This document shows, one piece after another, positions 16,870-25,071 of a stretch of 64,000 bases of DNA (position 1 is its first letter; every line of letters begins with the position of its first letter). The translations under genes were made by a program, and so were the position numbers. The notes beneath the pieces are model-generated. The model had not been told where the DNA came from. It was given only the letters and a program-made list of their open reading frames with translations, and ran no database searches. Source of the DNA: an uncultured Lachnospiraceae bacterium (GTDB taxonomy: Bacteria > Bacillota > Clostridia > Lachnospirales > Lachnospiraceae); assembly GCA_947246015.1 (NCBI GenBank), contig CAMXQE010000012.1, positions 28,495 through 92,494 of the forward strand. The letters run 5' to 3'.

Positions 16870-18276
16870 CTATCTGAGTAAATCAATAATATCCCGCTTG
16901 CTCTGATTTGCCTGGGCTAACATGGACTGGCCGGCCTGCTCCAGAATATTCACAATCGAATGCGCCACCATCCCTTTTGCCATATCCATATCCCGAATCC
17001 TTGATTCCGAGGCAGTCGTATTTTCTATCACATTATCTTCATTTGCAATGATATAGTCAAGACGGTTATGCTGCGCACCTATTAAAGCTCTCTGCCTGTT
17101 AATCGATTCCATTGCAAGCCTGGTTTTATCAAGAGCTGCATAACAGCCTTCGACAGTCCTGACATCTATATCCAGTATCCCTAGAAGTTCTGCATTCATC
17201 CGTTCAATTTCCAGGTCCATTTTCTCCCCATTTTCCGCTCCGTACTGTATGGGGAAAAGATTTGTAATCCGTGTCTCATTGGAACCGGTGACCTCTGCAA
17301 AATCTACTTTTCCTGAATGCGGCCTTTTAGGGTCGGCATATACGGTCTGAATCTGGTTCAGCGCCCTATCCTCGGTGTTATAACCGGTTGCCGCCCGTAT
17401 CACAAATTCCTGGTCATTCTCTTTAATCAGATAATTTGAATGGCTTACCTGTATTCGGTTCCCCTGCGGTTTATAAGGCTTTGTTGCACTTGGTCCGGGC
17501 GGATTGTCGCATACGTAACTGAATATGGCATTCAATAGTTCACTACCTGTTGTCAGTCCATGAATATCAATCCTGTATTCATGGGTCGTAGTCCCAAACC
17601 GGTTCGAAACACTGCTCTGTGTGCCATCACCGTTAATAAACGTAAATTTAAAAGTCTCGGTACAATTTTCGCTGCACCCGAAAGAAAAAGACTTGTCGTA
17701 CAGCTTTTTCACACTGGCTGCATTAATTGCGCTGAAATCCATGGTAGATGCCGGATAAAAAAGTCCTGAACTCTCATATACTTCAGACATGTATCCCAGC
17801 GGAGCCGAAGGCGATTTAATCAAATCCATACTAATTATTTCTTCTTTTGTAGCGCCTGCCAGATTAAAAATATGTATGCCATTAAAGGTGGTAGTCTCTC
17901 CGATTCTGGAAACTTCCAAAATGAGGTGGGATATCTCGTCCTGAATTGCCGCTCTTTCAAACGCTGACATCGTCCCGTTCGCTGCCTGTATGCTCAGTTC
18001 CGTAATGCGGTTCATCATTTCATGCACTTCTGCCAGCGCACCATCCGCTACTTGACAGGCGGAAACACCGTCTTTCGTATTATCTACCCCACGGGAGAGC
18101 CCCCGTATCTGCTTTCGCATCTTTTCTGAAATGGACAATCCTGCTGCATCGTCCGAAGCCCTGTTGATACGGTATCCCGAAGATAATTTTTCAGTTGTTC
18201 CAGCCTTACGTCCGGTAGTTATATTTAACTGCCGGTTTGCATTCATCGCATATAAATTGTGTGCAATCGAGCTCAT
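16870..18276 (-). CDS. Flagellin
   Basis: 468 residues from ATG 18276, which has GGGGGA about 8 nt upstream; the longer frame to 18306 lacks such a site. The N-terminal D0/D1 region is canonical (MSSIAHNLYAMNANRQL, LSSGYRINRASDDAAGLSIS, SIQAANGT), as is the C-terminus (SRIRDMDMAKGM, MLAQANQSKRDII). The middle, about residues 150-390, is variable and forms the surface-exposed domains, the usual site of O-glycosylation. The protein polymerises into the flagellar filament after type III export. Neighbouring glycosyltransferases on the other strand fit filament glycosylation. No other flagellar gene is in the window. Confidence 0.95.
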   Translation of the reverse strand: MSSIAHNLYAMNANRQLNITTGRKAGTTEKLSSGYRINRASDDAAGLSISEKMRKQIRGLSRGVDNTKDGVSACQVADGALAEVHEMMNRITELSIQAANGTMSAFERAAIQDEISHLILEVSRIGETTTFNGIHIFNLAGATKEEIISMDLIKSPSAPLGYMSEVYESSGLFYPASTMDFSAINAASVKKLYDKSFSFGCSENCTETFKFTFINGDGTQSSVSNRFGTTTHEYRIDIHGLTTGSELLNAIFSYVCDNPPGPSATKPYKPQGNRIQVSHSNYLIKENDQEFVIRAATGYNTEDRALNQIQTVYADPKRPHSGKVDFAEVTGSNETRITNLFPIQYGAENGEKMDLEIERMNAELLGILDIDVRTVEGCYAALDKTRLAMESINRQRALIGAQHNRLDYIIANEDNVIENTTASESRIRDMDMAKGMVAHSIVNILEQAGQSMLAQANQSKRDIIDLLR

Positions 18277-18308
18277 TAAAATTCCCCCAAACATTAATAA
18301 ATTCAACT

Positions 18309-18336
18309 ATTATATTATATCACTATAAACAAACAA
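18309..18336 (-). promoter_or_regulatory. Possible SigA-type promoter for flagellin
   Basis: Minus strand TTGTTT (18331-18336), 16-bp spacer, TATAAT (18309-18314), followed by a short leader to ATG 18276. I saw no SigD-type TAAA / CCGATA motif, which would be the usual flagellin control. Confidence 0.35.
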
Positions 18337-18569
18337 TACAGGCGATGGCATAATCCGCTTCCTGCCATGGCCTGTACTGCTATGTTATAAATAACTGATT
18401 CTCCATATTCTTTTCCCCCTTTTACTACCATTACTTTCTCGCATATCATATAGATTCGCTTGTATTTTAACATGAATGTATGAATGTTTCAAGATTTATT
18501 TTCAAAATCGCATGAAATCTGTAACCGTTCAGCTTTCCATGTCATTTCGTCTAGCGTCACGACGCCCAT

Positions 18570-19909
18570 TCATCCAATCAGCACTTTCTTCCCATCAAAG
18601 GCAAAGGCATACCGCCGTATTTTATCTGCGGAAATTCCTTTTGCTTCCAATGATGCAGCATACTGTTTTTCCTCTATCTGTGCAAGGGCCGCTTTCACTG
18701 TATCCTCAAGGGTTTTATCCCTTTTGGGATGATACACCTTAAACTCTATCACAAAAGCATCCATGCCGGGTTTCCTTGGTTCCAGCATCACATCATACCT
18801 GCCAAAGCCGCTCTCCCGATTGGATGTAATCACATACCGGTTCGCCAGTTCCACCATCAGCCCGAGTACAAATCCATGATAAAAACGTTCCGGTTCCGTC
18901 CGGGAGGGGTGCCTTCCCGTATCAAAAGAACTGAACGTTGCGTCGGCTACGCGGTTCATATATTCATTCATGGCATCCACGTCCCCCAAAAGCAGCGCTT
19001 TCACAAAATCATTATAATCTGACGCATTGCCTGTAAACCATCCCCGAATATGTCCTTCCATTTTCCAAAGATAAATCCATTATACCAGTATTTGACATCC
19101 GACTTACGCTCATCCAACCCATATTCATCCAGCGCAGTAAACACCTCATCTTCCGTAAAACCAAATGCAGCTTCATATTCATCGGATGTTGTCGTTACCG
19201 CTTTCAGGTTGTTCAGGTCTGAAAAAACAGACTCTTTACTAACCCTCGTAATTCCTGTCATAATTGCCCGTTCCAGCCATGGATTCGTCTTAAAAGCCGC
19301 ATTGAACATGCTTCTGGTAAATGCCACCAGTTCCTCCCAGTATCCTGCCACATAAGCTTCCTGCATCGGCGTGTCGTATTCATCCAGCAGGATAATCACC
19401 TTTTTCCCATAATAACGGTACAGATAATCCGACAGCTGATACAATGCCAGTGTCGCATCCCCGTCATTCATATCCACAGAAACCCGGTCAAAGAACTCGC
19501 GGTCACGCGCAGACATACCCTCACTGTCCCGCAGGAACCCGTAACGGTTGTATAGATTGACCAGCAGCTGGCAGATTTTATACCGTGCAGCCGGATAGTC
19601 TTTCTCCTTTATATTGGCAAATGAAAGGCTGATGACCGGATAGGTTCCCTGGAGAGCGCGGTATTTCTCCTCCTGCCAAATAGAAAGACCCTCAAACAGA
19701 CTGCCGCGCCCTGCATAATCAATGGAAAAAAACTGCTCCGCCATACTCATGTTAAGCGTCTTACCGAACCGCCTCGGCCGGGTAATCAGCGTCACCTCGT
19801 CTCCGCTCTCCCACCACTCCTTTATGAAACCGGTCTTGTCAATATAAAAATAATCATTCTCCCTGATTTTTCCATAATCCTGTATCCCTATCCCTACTGT
19901 CCTTGCCAT
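18570..19909 (-). pseudogene. AAA-ATPase / PD-(D/E)XK nuclease-superfamily gene, internal deletion and frameshift
   Basis: The first part (19909 to about 19040) has the AAA_ATPase-like domain: RPRRFGKTLNMSM as Walker A near residue 41 and LLDEYDTPM as Walker B. Just after YWYNGFIFGKW the frame breaks. The second part, in another frame to 18570, carries the C-terminal nuclease-like domain with GFGRYDVMLEPRKP and FVIEFKV. Intact relatives are about 550 residues; these parts add up to about 445, so roughly 100 or more residues at the junction are gone. These genes are common in Lachnospiraceae and Bacteroidetes, often in many copies, with unknown function. An AAGGAG site precedes the ATG. A second copy starts at the right edge of the window. 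Confidence 0.8.
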
Positions 19910-20230
19910 CGTATCTCCTTCAAATACATAGATGAAATCTTTTTCACATTCTTACTTTGCTTTTCCCAAATCCGGTCTGTGATTCCATCCTGTTCGCTGT
20001 CATCCAAAAAATTTTCACTAACATCAATCCTATCTACAATCCCGAAAGCACAAAATTCCCATTTATCTTTCTATCTTGCTATCGGTATATAATCATTATA
20101 AAAAGTCACAGACCGGCATATACTACTCTTTTTATTATTCTTCATTACATTCTCCTCTGAAAGTCTATTTATAACACAAACACAACAAAGCCCATACGAA
20201 CTTCGCATGGGTCTTTATTACACATCCTGT
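19910..20230. other. Intergenic stretch with a minus-strand terminator
   Basis: AT-rich, no gene seen. CCCATGCGA and TCGTATGGG on the minus strand (20191-20211) form a 9-bp stem with one G-U pair, followed by CTTTGTTGTG. This is a plausible terminator for the small minus-strand gene ending at 20231. Confidence 0.5.
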
Positions 20231-20428
20231 TTATTTACGCATAAGCATTTTTCGTATGCTTGGCATTTTCCTATCTTTTCCTATACCAAATGTATTTAAT
20301 GTTAAGTTTTGAACATCTAAGTAAGATGTCTTTATAACTTCCGAGTGTCTTGGTACAATCATTCGACTCCACCCATTCCCCCTCTCATAAGCAAGATGTC
20401 TCATTAGCGATATATTTTGATCTTCCAT
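20231..20428 (-). CDS. Small hypothetical protein, possibly a remnant
   Basis: 65 residues, basic, no signal peptide or membrane helix. I do not recognise it. It contains GNGWSRMIVPRHSEVIKTSY and ends in KMPSIRKMLMRK. The nearest ribosome-binding-like sequence (GGAAAGGGGA) is about 14 nt from the ATG, which is long. A terminator-like hairpin follows the stop. The sequence looks protein-like rather than random, so it may be the C-terminal end of a lost larger gene. Confidence 0.35.
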   Translation of the reverse strand: MEDQNISLMRHLAYERGNGWSRMIVPRHSEVIKTSYLDVQNLTLNTFGIGKDRKMPSIRKMLMRK

Positions 20429-20798
20429 TTTTACTATAAAGTCCCCTTTCCTAAATTTACAGCTTATGTCCTAAGCATTTACTTTTTAAAATCAAATTTA
20501 ATTATAAACTGCATTCAATATCACCATAATGTCATTAGGCACACTTTTACTATGATTCTTTTACTACTGCGGAATTTTTGTAGAAAAGTTAGTGAAATCA
20601 CTTTCTCTTTCCATATCCATTCGATATACAAAACAGGCACAGTTATCTACTGTACCTGCTTACCATATAAAATTCCCATTTTACATAAGCGGTATTATCT
20701 TACAACATATATACTACCAAATTTCTATCATTTTGTAAATAAAGTTATTGAGAATCCATATAAATAATGAATGTACCATTTCATTTTTACTATACGTA
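20429..20798. other. Intergenic stretch with the operon terminator
   Basis: AT-rich, no gene seen. On the minus strand CAGGTACAGT and ACTGTGCCTG (20634-20658) form a 10-bp stem with a 5-nt loop and one G-U pair, followed by TTTTG. It lies about 140 nt past the last gene of the long minus-strand operon and probably ends it. Confidence 0.55.
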
Positions 20799-21758
20799 TT
20801 AAATAATCGTTTCTTTTTTAACGCTGCTAAACATATCATTCAGAACAGCTACCGTTTCTTTCACATACTTCCCTACAGCAGTCTCCTCCGACATCTGCAC
20901 GCCGTATACACCGGACTTATAGATTTCGTACAAAGCTTCTATTTCACCAATCGTAGGAATCGGCTTTGACTCCATATTTTTAAGCACCTGCGTTGCCAAA
21001 AATACCCGCACATCATAATACTGCGCCTTCTCAATAATATATTTCTGATAACGCGGAATATTGATAATACCGATATCCGTAGACAAATCGCCTCTGTCTA
21101 CCAAAATATACTCAACCAAAGGCAGAATATTATTAATATCATTTACCGCATCCAAGGTCTCTATCTTGGAAATTACTTTAATGTTCTCAGCCAAAAGTGA
21201 CTTCGCTTCCTTAACATTCTCCGCAGACCTTACAAACGAAAGTCCCACATATTCTAAATGATATTTATTTGCCACCTGAATCAACTGTTTATCCTTTTCA
21301 AAGAGAAACGGAATATCTTTGTGCATACCTCTTATGTGTACGCCCTTTCCATTTATCAATACACCATCTGACTTAGATAAAAATGTGATTTTCTCATTGT
21401 CCACATCCAACACTTCAAATTCAAACACACTGTCATTGGCCCACGCAATCATGCCTGGTTTCAGATGACGGTAAAAATCCGGATAATTGAAACATTCATT
21501 CGGAATAGAAAACTTCTCACCTTTTACCAATTCTATTCCATTATTAGGTACATCCTTCGTCCGCACCTTATTTCCGGGCAAGTCCATCAAAATTGCTGCA
21601 TCCGGCACCTGCGAACGTATTTCTTCGATATACTCCTCAATATCAGCGATAAAGCCATGTGCTCCGTTAATACGGTATATATTTTTATTACTATGAATTT
21701 CTGTGATTGGCACTTCATGCAAAAGCGCAGGACCCACCGTTAAAATAAATTTTTTCAT
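20799..21758 (-). CDS. Pyruvate-kinase-like barrel protein, lacking the regulatory C domain
   Basis: 319 residues against about 470-590 for pyruvate kinase. It keeps LTVGPA at 6-11, RINGAHG at 29-35 (RLNFSHG in true enzymes), SKIET at 197-201 with the catalytic Lys and metal-binding Glu, DRGDLS at 221-226 (ARGDLG in true enzymes), ATQVLKNM at 255-262 and SEETAVGKY near 290. The ADP/phosphoenolpyruvate barrel is thus recognisable but altered, and the allosteric C domain is absent. Its start overlaps the antiporter stop by one base (TAATG), so the two are translationally coupled. As the last gene of a sulfation cassette it may act on an unusual phosphoryl or enol substrate; housekeeping glycolysis is unlikely. 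Confidence 0.75.
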   Translation of the reverse strand: MKKFILTVGPALLHEVPITEIHSNKNIYRINGAHGFIADIEEYIEEIRSQVPDAAILMDLPGNKVRTKDVPNNGIELVKGEKFSIPNECFNYPDFYRHLKPGMIAWANDSVFEFEVLDVDNEKITFLSKSDGVLINGKGVHIRGMHKDIPFLFEKDKQLIQVANKYHLEYVGLSFVRSAENVKEAKSLLAENIKVISKIETLDAVNDINNILPLVEYILVDRGDLSTDIGIINIPRYQKYIIEKAQYYDVRVFLATQVLKNMESKPIPTIGEIEALYEIYKSGVYGVQMSEETAVGKYVKETVAVLNDMFSSVKKETII

Positions 21759-23041
21759 TACACATTCTCTCCTTCTATCAAATTATCAAATATTGTTTCA
21801 TCTTTTTTCTGCTGTCCCCTGAGCCAATAACCGGCAATCAATGAAGACAGCATCGTCGTTAAAATCAGTACGGTAAAAAATTCAACATTAATAATATCAT
21901 AATTATAGGCCACTGTTGCAAGCACAATGCCCGGACCACCCCTCGCGTTCATGGTAATTCCAAAATTCCACACCACTTTTTTCCGTAACTTTGTTGCTGC
22001 CAGCAATAGGAGCACCGTTCCAATCCACTCCAAAACAAAAGCAAGGGCAAAGAAAACAACAAACCGCAGAAGTGAAAAATTATGTAGCAGATTCAGTTGA
22101 ATACCAACCAATGCAAAGTATACCGGAACAAAAAAGGCAAAGGAAAAATCAGTAATACACTTTACTTTTTCTTCCGCATTTTTATCTTTATTCGTTATGC
22201 TCCGAATGATGTACCCTGTCAAGAATGCCGAATACATAATATTGATTTTTAGATAGCTAAGCGCTGCCACAATCACAAAAAGGCTGATAAAGCATAACTG
22301 CATAAACGAAGAATTACCAATCCGGATATCCACATTCTCCAGTTTCCTGCCAATAAAGTGAACAAGCAAAAACAGGGCAAGCGTCAGGAAAATCACGATA
22401 CACATATTTCCGATATTCAATTCTTCTGACAAAGCAATATCTATCGCTGTATTTAATAAAATCCATAAGCATAAATCCTGTAACGTAGATGCCGTTAAAA
22501 CCACATTTGCAAACCGCGTATTAATAATGCCCATATCAAAGAAGATTTTAGATATGACCGGAATGGATGTAATAGCGATTCCAATAATAAACACGAGCAA
22601 AAACGCGGCATGGCTGTCTGCCGTTCCAATAAAGTACGGTTCAAAGCTTTTGACAAACGCCAGTCCTGCTACCATGGGAATAATAGTCGATCCAATAAAT
22701 AGGGAGAAAAATATCCTGAAATTCTTTTTCTGCAAATCTATTTTTGTATTATAGCCGGATGAAAACATAAGAAAAGAAAGCCCTAACTGATAAAAGATAT
22801 TTAATACTTTCCCTTCTTCATTATAACTGTTAAATATATTTCCCATCAACTCCGGTACAACTGCTCCCAAAAACGTTCCACCGAAAAGCATTCCACCGAT
22901 TATCTCACCTACTACCTTCGGCGCCTGTATTTTCTCAAATAGTCTCCCGATAAGGAATGCACCTGCCAATAAACATGCCAGTGCGGACAATGTCATCATG
23001 ATTTCATTGTCCGCAAGTGTAGCTAACTTCATATCCAACAC
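21758..23041 (-). CDS. CPA2-type cation:proton antiporter
   Basis: 427 residues, about 12-13 membrane helices, with the Na_H_Exchanger fold: KVVGEIIGGMLFGG near the start and NARGGPGIVLATVAY in the late helices. It lacks the KefB-type NAD-binding C-terminal domain. It is probably an Na+/H+ or K+/H+ exchanger in the membrane; given its place after ATP sulfurylase and APS kinase, a role in anion balance of the sulfation pathway is possible but unproven. The following pyruvate-kinase-like gene overlaps it by one base. Confidence 0.85.
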   Translation of the reverse strand: MLDMKLATLADNEIMMTLSALACLLAGAFLIGRLFEKIQAPKVVGEIIGGMLFGGTFLGAVVPELMGNIFNSYNEEGKVLNIFYQLGLSFLMFSSGYNTKIDLQKKNFRIFFSLFIGSTIIPMVAGLAFVKSFEPYFIGTADSHAAFLLVFIIGIAITSIPVISKIFFDMGIINTRFANVVLTASTLQDLCLWILLNTAIDIALSEELNIGNMCIVIFLTLALFLLVHFIGRKLENVDIRIGNSSFMQLCFISLFVIVAALSYLKINIMYSAFLTGYIIRSITNKDKNAEEKVKCITDFSFAFFVPVYFALVGIQLNLLHNFSLLRFVVFFALAFVLEWIGTVLLLLAATKLRKKVVWNFGITMNARGGPGIVLATVAYNYDIINVEFFTVLILTTMLSSLIAGYWLRGQQKKDETIFDNLIEGENV

Positions 23042-23062
23042 CTCTTTCTTGTTTTAAAAAAA

Positions 23063-23173
23063 TTTCCAAGAAAAGTATCGGACTTTCTGCAACCAAAAGC
23101 AAGGAAATTCCTAAATGTTTGGTCGCCATCCAAGAAAATGGATAAAATAAATTTTTAGCTGTTTTCTTGGAAA
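23063..23173 (-). promoter_or_regulatory. Leader with repeated CCAAGAAAA boxes
   Basis: Between the HTH gene and the antiporter, CCAAGAAAA occurs in three places: twice on the plus strand (23066-23074 and 23130-23138) and once on the minus strand (23162-23170). The outer pair extends to a 12-bp inverted repeat (TTTCCAAGAAAA, 23063-23074 with 23162-23173). The RNA could form alternative hairpins, or the boxes could bind the regulator encoded just upstream. The function is unproven. Confidence 0.4.
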
Positions 23174-23180
23174 AAGCGAA

Positions 23181-23438
23181 TTACACTCTTCCCTGTATAA
23201 TCTTATATACCCGCGAAATGCTTAAATCGTATTTTCTCGCCAAATCACCCACTTCGTATTTTCCGCTGTAGAAATCCTCTTTTAAACTTATATTCCTTTG
23301 TTCTTTATCCATCCACTCTGCATTAGAAGGCAATGCCGGAAAATACACAGTCGTACCTGCCATCTGCTCCAAAACCTGCTTATATGCTTCCTCCCCAATA
23401 ATATTCTTTAATTTTTTTAAAGCTTCTTTTGAATTCAT
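23181..23438 (-). CDS. Small HTH protein, CD3324/Mor-like
   Basis: 85 residues. The N-terminal half is charged and helical (KKLKNIIGEEAYKQVLEQM). The C-terminal half, SGKYEVGDLARKYDLSISRV, is a typical helix-turn-helix. It resembles the CD3324/Mor-like proteins of Clostridia. It sits inside the sulfation cassette between ATP sulfurylase and the antiporter. It is a candidate regulator, perhaps of the leader directly downstream, but no target has been shown. Confidence 0.6.
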   Translation of the reverse strand: MNSKEALKKLKNIIGEEAYKQVLEQMAGTTVYFPALPSNAEWMDKEQRNISLKEDFYSGKYEVGDLARKYDLSISRVYKIIQGRV

Positions 23439-23474
23439 GCCAACTAACCATATTCTTTCATCACTTACATGCCT

Positions 23475-24530
23475 TTATTCGATAAAAATCTGTCCGCAAT
23501 TAAGAATCGCATCAAAAATTTCCCTGCGGAGCATGATTTCATCGGGAATCGCACCTTCATTGATATACTTTCTGATAATCGTGCCGCTTATTTCGACACG
23601 TTCAGTTTCGTAATGACTGCAGTTTTTCTCACTGACTACCATTCCGCATTTTTTACAAAAATACGGCTCATGTAAAAGAAGCAGTTCGATTCCTAAATCA
23701 TATTTTCCGTAAAGCTCTCCTGCAAGCGCATGTGCATCATAAGCTCCGTAAAACCCGCCTACACCGGCATGATCCCTTCCGATGATAAAGTGCGTACATC
23801 CAAGATTTCTCCTTATGATTGCATGGAACACCGCTTCTCTTGGTCCCGCATAACGCATCTGGGTCTTTAATCCCTCCATATATACTCTATTTCCCGGGTA
23901 AAATTCCTCTACCATTTTTTCATATGCCGCCACTACCGCTTCCTGTGTAAAATCTCCTTTTTTCTTCCATCCTATAATGGGGTTAATGAATAACCCGTCG
24001 CACACTTCCAATCCAATACGTTGTAAATGCTCATGCGCTTTATGAATCGGATTTCTTGTTTGGAAACCGACAATTGTTTTCCAGCCTTTATCCGCAAAAA
24101 TTTTCTTTGTATTCTCCGGTCTTAATGCATCTTCTAAAAGCGTTTTGTCACGCAGCATTGTCTTTCCTCCCACTCTGAGCGGGGAACGAGCCTTTTCTTT
24201 CTTCACTCCCGGATGCTTCTCATCCAGCGTACGGAATACCTTCTCAATGTCGGCATCCGTCATGCGGTATGTATCTTCCACTTCCAAATCAGCTACATGT
24301 TTCCCATGAAAAGATAAATGCAGTGTTTGTCCGTTATTCAAAACTGTATCCTCCGGTATATCTAATGTAACCGGAATCGTAAACACCTGACCATCGGAAA
24401 GCAAATATGTATCCACAACACTTCTGAAATCAGCCTCGTTCATGAAACCTTTCAGCGGGTACAAAAGCCCGGTCTCTATATTGATGATATCCTGTAATGT
24501 TTCCTCGTCTATTTCTATGAAATCAGTCAT
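23475..24530 (-). CDS. sat: Sulfate adenylyltransferase (ATP sulfurylase)
   Basis: 351 residues from ATG 24530, chosen because GGGGAGG lies about 6 nt upstream; other ATGs are at 24533 and 24545. It makes adenylyl sulfate from sulfate and ATP. It has QTRN at 157-160 and HKAH at 163-166 (the ATP-binding QxRN/HxxH pair) and GRDHAG at 251-256. A C-terminal CKKCG...NCSHY cluster may bind zinc. No APS-kinase-like domain is fused. It overlaps the upstream APS kinase gene by 8 nt. The pair makes PAPS, and the sulfotransferase-like genes upstream suggest sulfation of a glycan rather than cysteine synthesis. Confidence 0.93.
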   Translation of the reverse strand: MTDFIEIDEETLQDIINIETGLLYPLKGFMNEADFRSVVDTYLLSDGQVFTIPVTLDIPEDTVLNNGQTLHLSFHGKHVADLEVEDTYRMTDADIEKVFRTLDEKHPGVKKEKARSPLRVGGKTMLRDKTLLEDALRPENTKKIFADKGWKTIVGFQTRNPIHKAHEHLQRIGLEVCDGLFINPIIGWKKKGDFTQEAVVAAYEKMVEEFYPGNRVYMEGLKTQMRYAGPREAVFHAIIRRNLGCTHFIIGRDHAGVGGFYGAYDAHALAGELYGKYDLGIELLLLHEPYFCKKCGMVVSEKNCSHYETERVEISGTIIRKYINEGAIPDEIMLRREIFDAILNCGQIFIE

Positions 24531-25041
24531 CATAATCCTCCCCATATTTTCCGGCTATATATCTTTTTATCATCTCAAAAGACTCTTCTTCCGTCATCTC
24601 ATCCACCTTTATGCAGAGGTCACAGTTTACCGGCTCATCAAAACGCTGTCCCAAACCAACGATATCCGTTTTCCCCATATTCTCTTTGTAGACACCCTTC
24701 ACATCATTTTTCATGCTGACCTGAATATCTTTATCCAAATATATCTCGTTGTAACCTGCAATCTTTCGGCGTGCCAAATCACGCAGATGCTGAAATGGGG
24801 AAATGTTGCAGATAATACCGATGATGTCATTCCTGTCTAAAAGATAAGCTCCCAATATAATGCGCTTGATATTCGCTTCTCTGTCTGCATCTGTATAACC
24901 TAAGTCGTTTTCGAATAGGTTGCGGACTTCATCTCCATCTAACAAATATGTTTTTAAACCCTTTTCCTTATAATATTTCTCAAGTTTCCTGCCAAGCGTG
25001 GTTTTGCCCGCGCCTGAAATACCAATTAACCATATAATCAT
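24523..25041 (-). CDS. cysC: Adenylyl-sulfate kinase
   Basis: 172 residues, P-loop GISGAGKTT at 7-15, LDGDEVR at 34-40, REANIKR at 54-60 and CNISPF at 78-83, all as in APS kinases. It phosphorylates adenylyl sulfate to PAPS, the sulfuryl donor for sulfotransferases. The usual RxGxIKxFTGID segment reads NMGKTDIVGLGQRFDEP here, so it is a divergent member. Related kinases in Campylobacter act on cytidine nucleotides, but the adjoining ATP sulfurylase makes APS the likely substrate. Confidence 0.85.
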   Translation of the reverse strand: MIIWLIGISGAGKTTLGRKLEKYYKEKGLKTYLLDGDEVRNLFENDLGYTDADREANIKRIILGAYLLDRNDIIGIICNISPFQHLRDLARRKIAGYNEIYLDKDIQVSMKNDVKGVYKENMGKTDIVGLGQRFDEPVNCDLCIKVDEMTEEESFEMIKRYIAGKYGEDYDD

Positions 25042-25071
25042 TATTTTATCTCCGCTCTTTTCTTATATCCA

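Noticed and set aside
23063..23173. Invertible promoter
   Set aside because: The 12-bp inverted repeats would allow it, but no recombinase gene is near and no promoter is clear inside, so it is kept only as a leader element.
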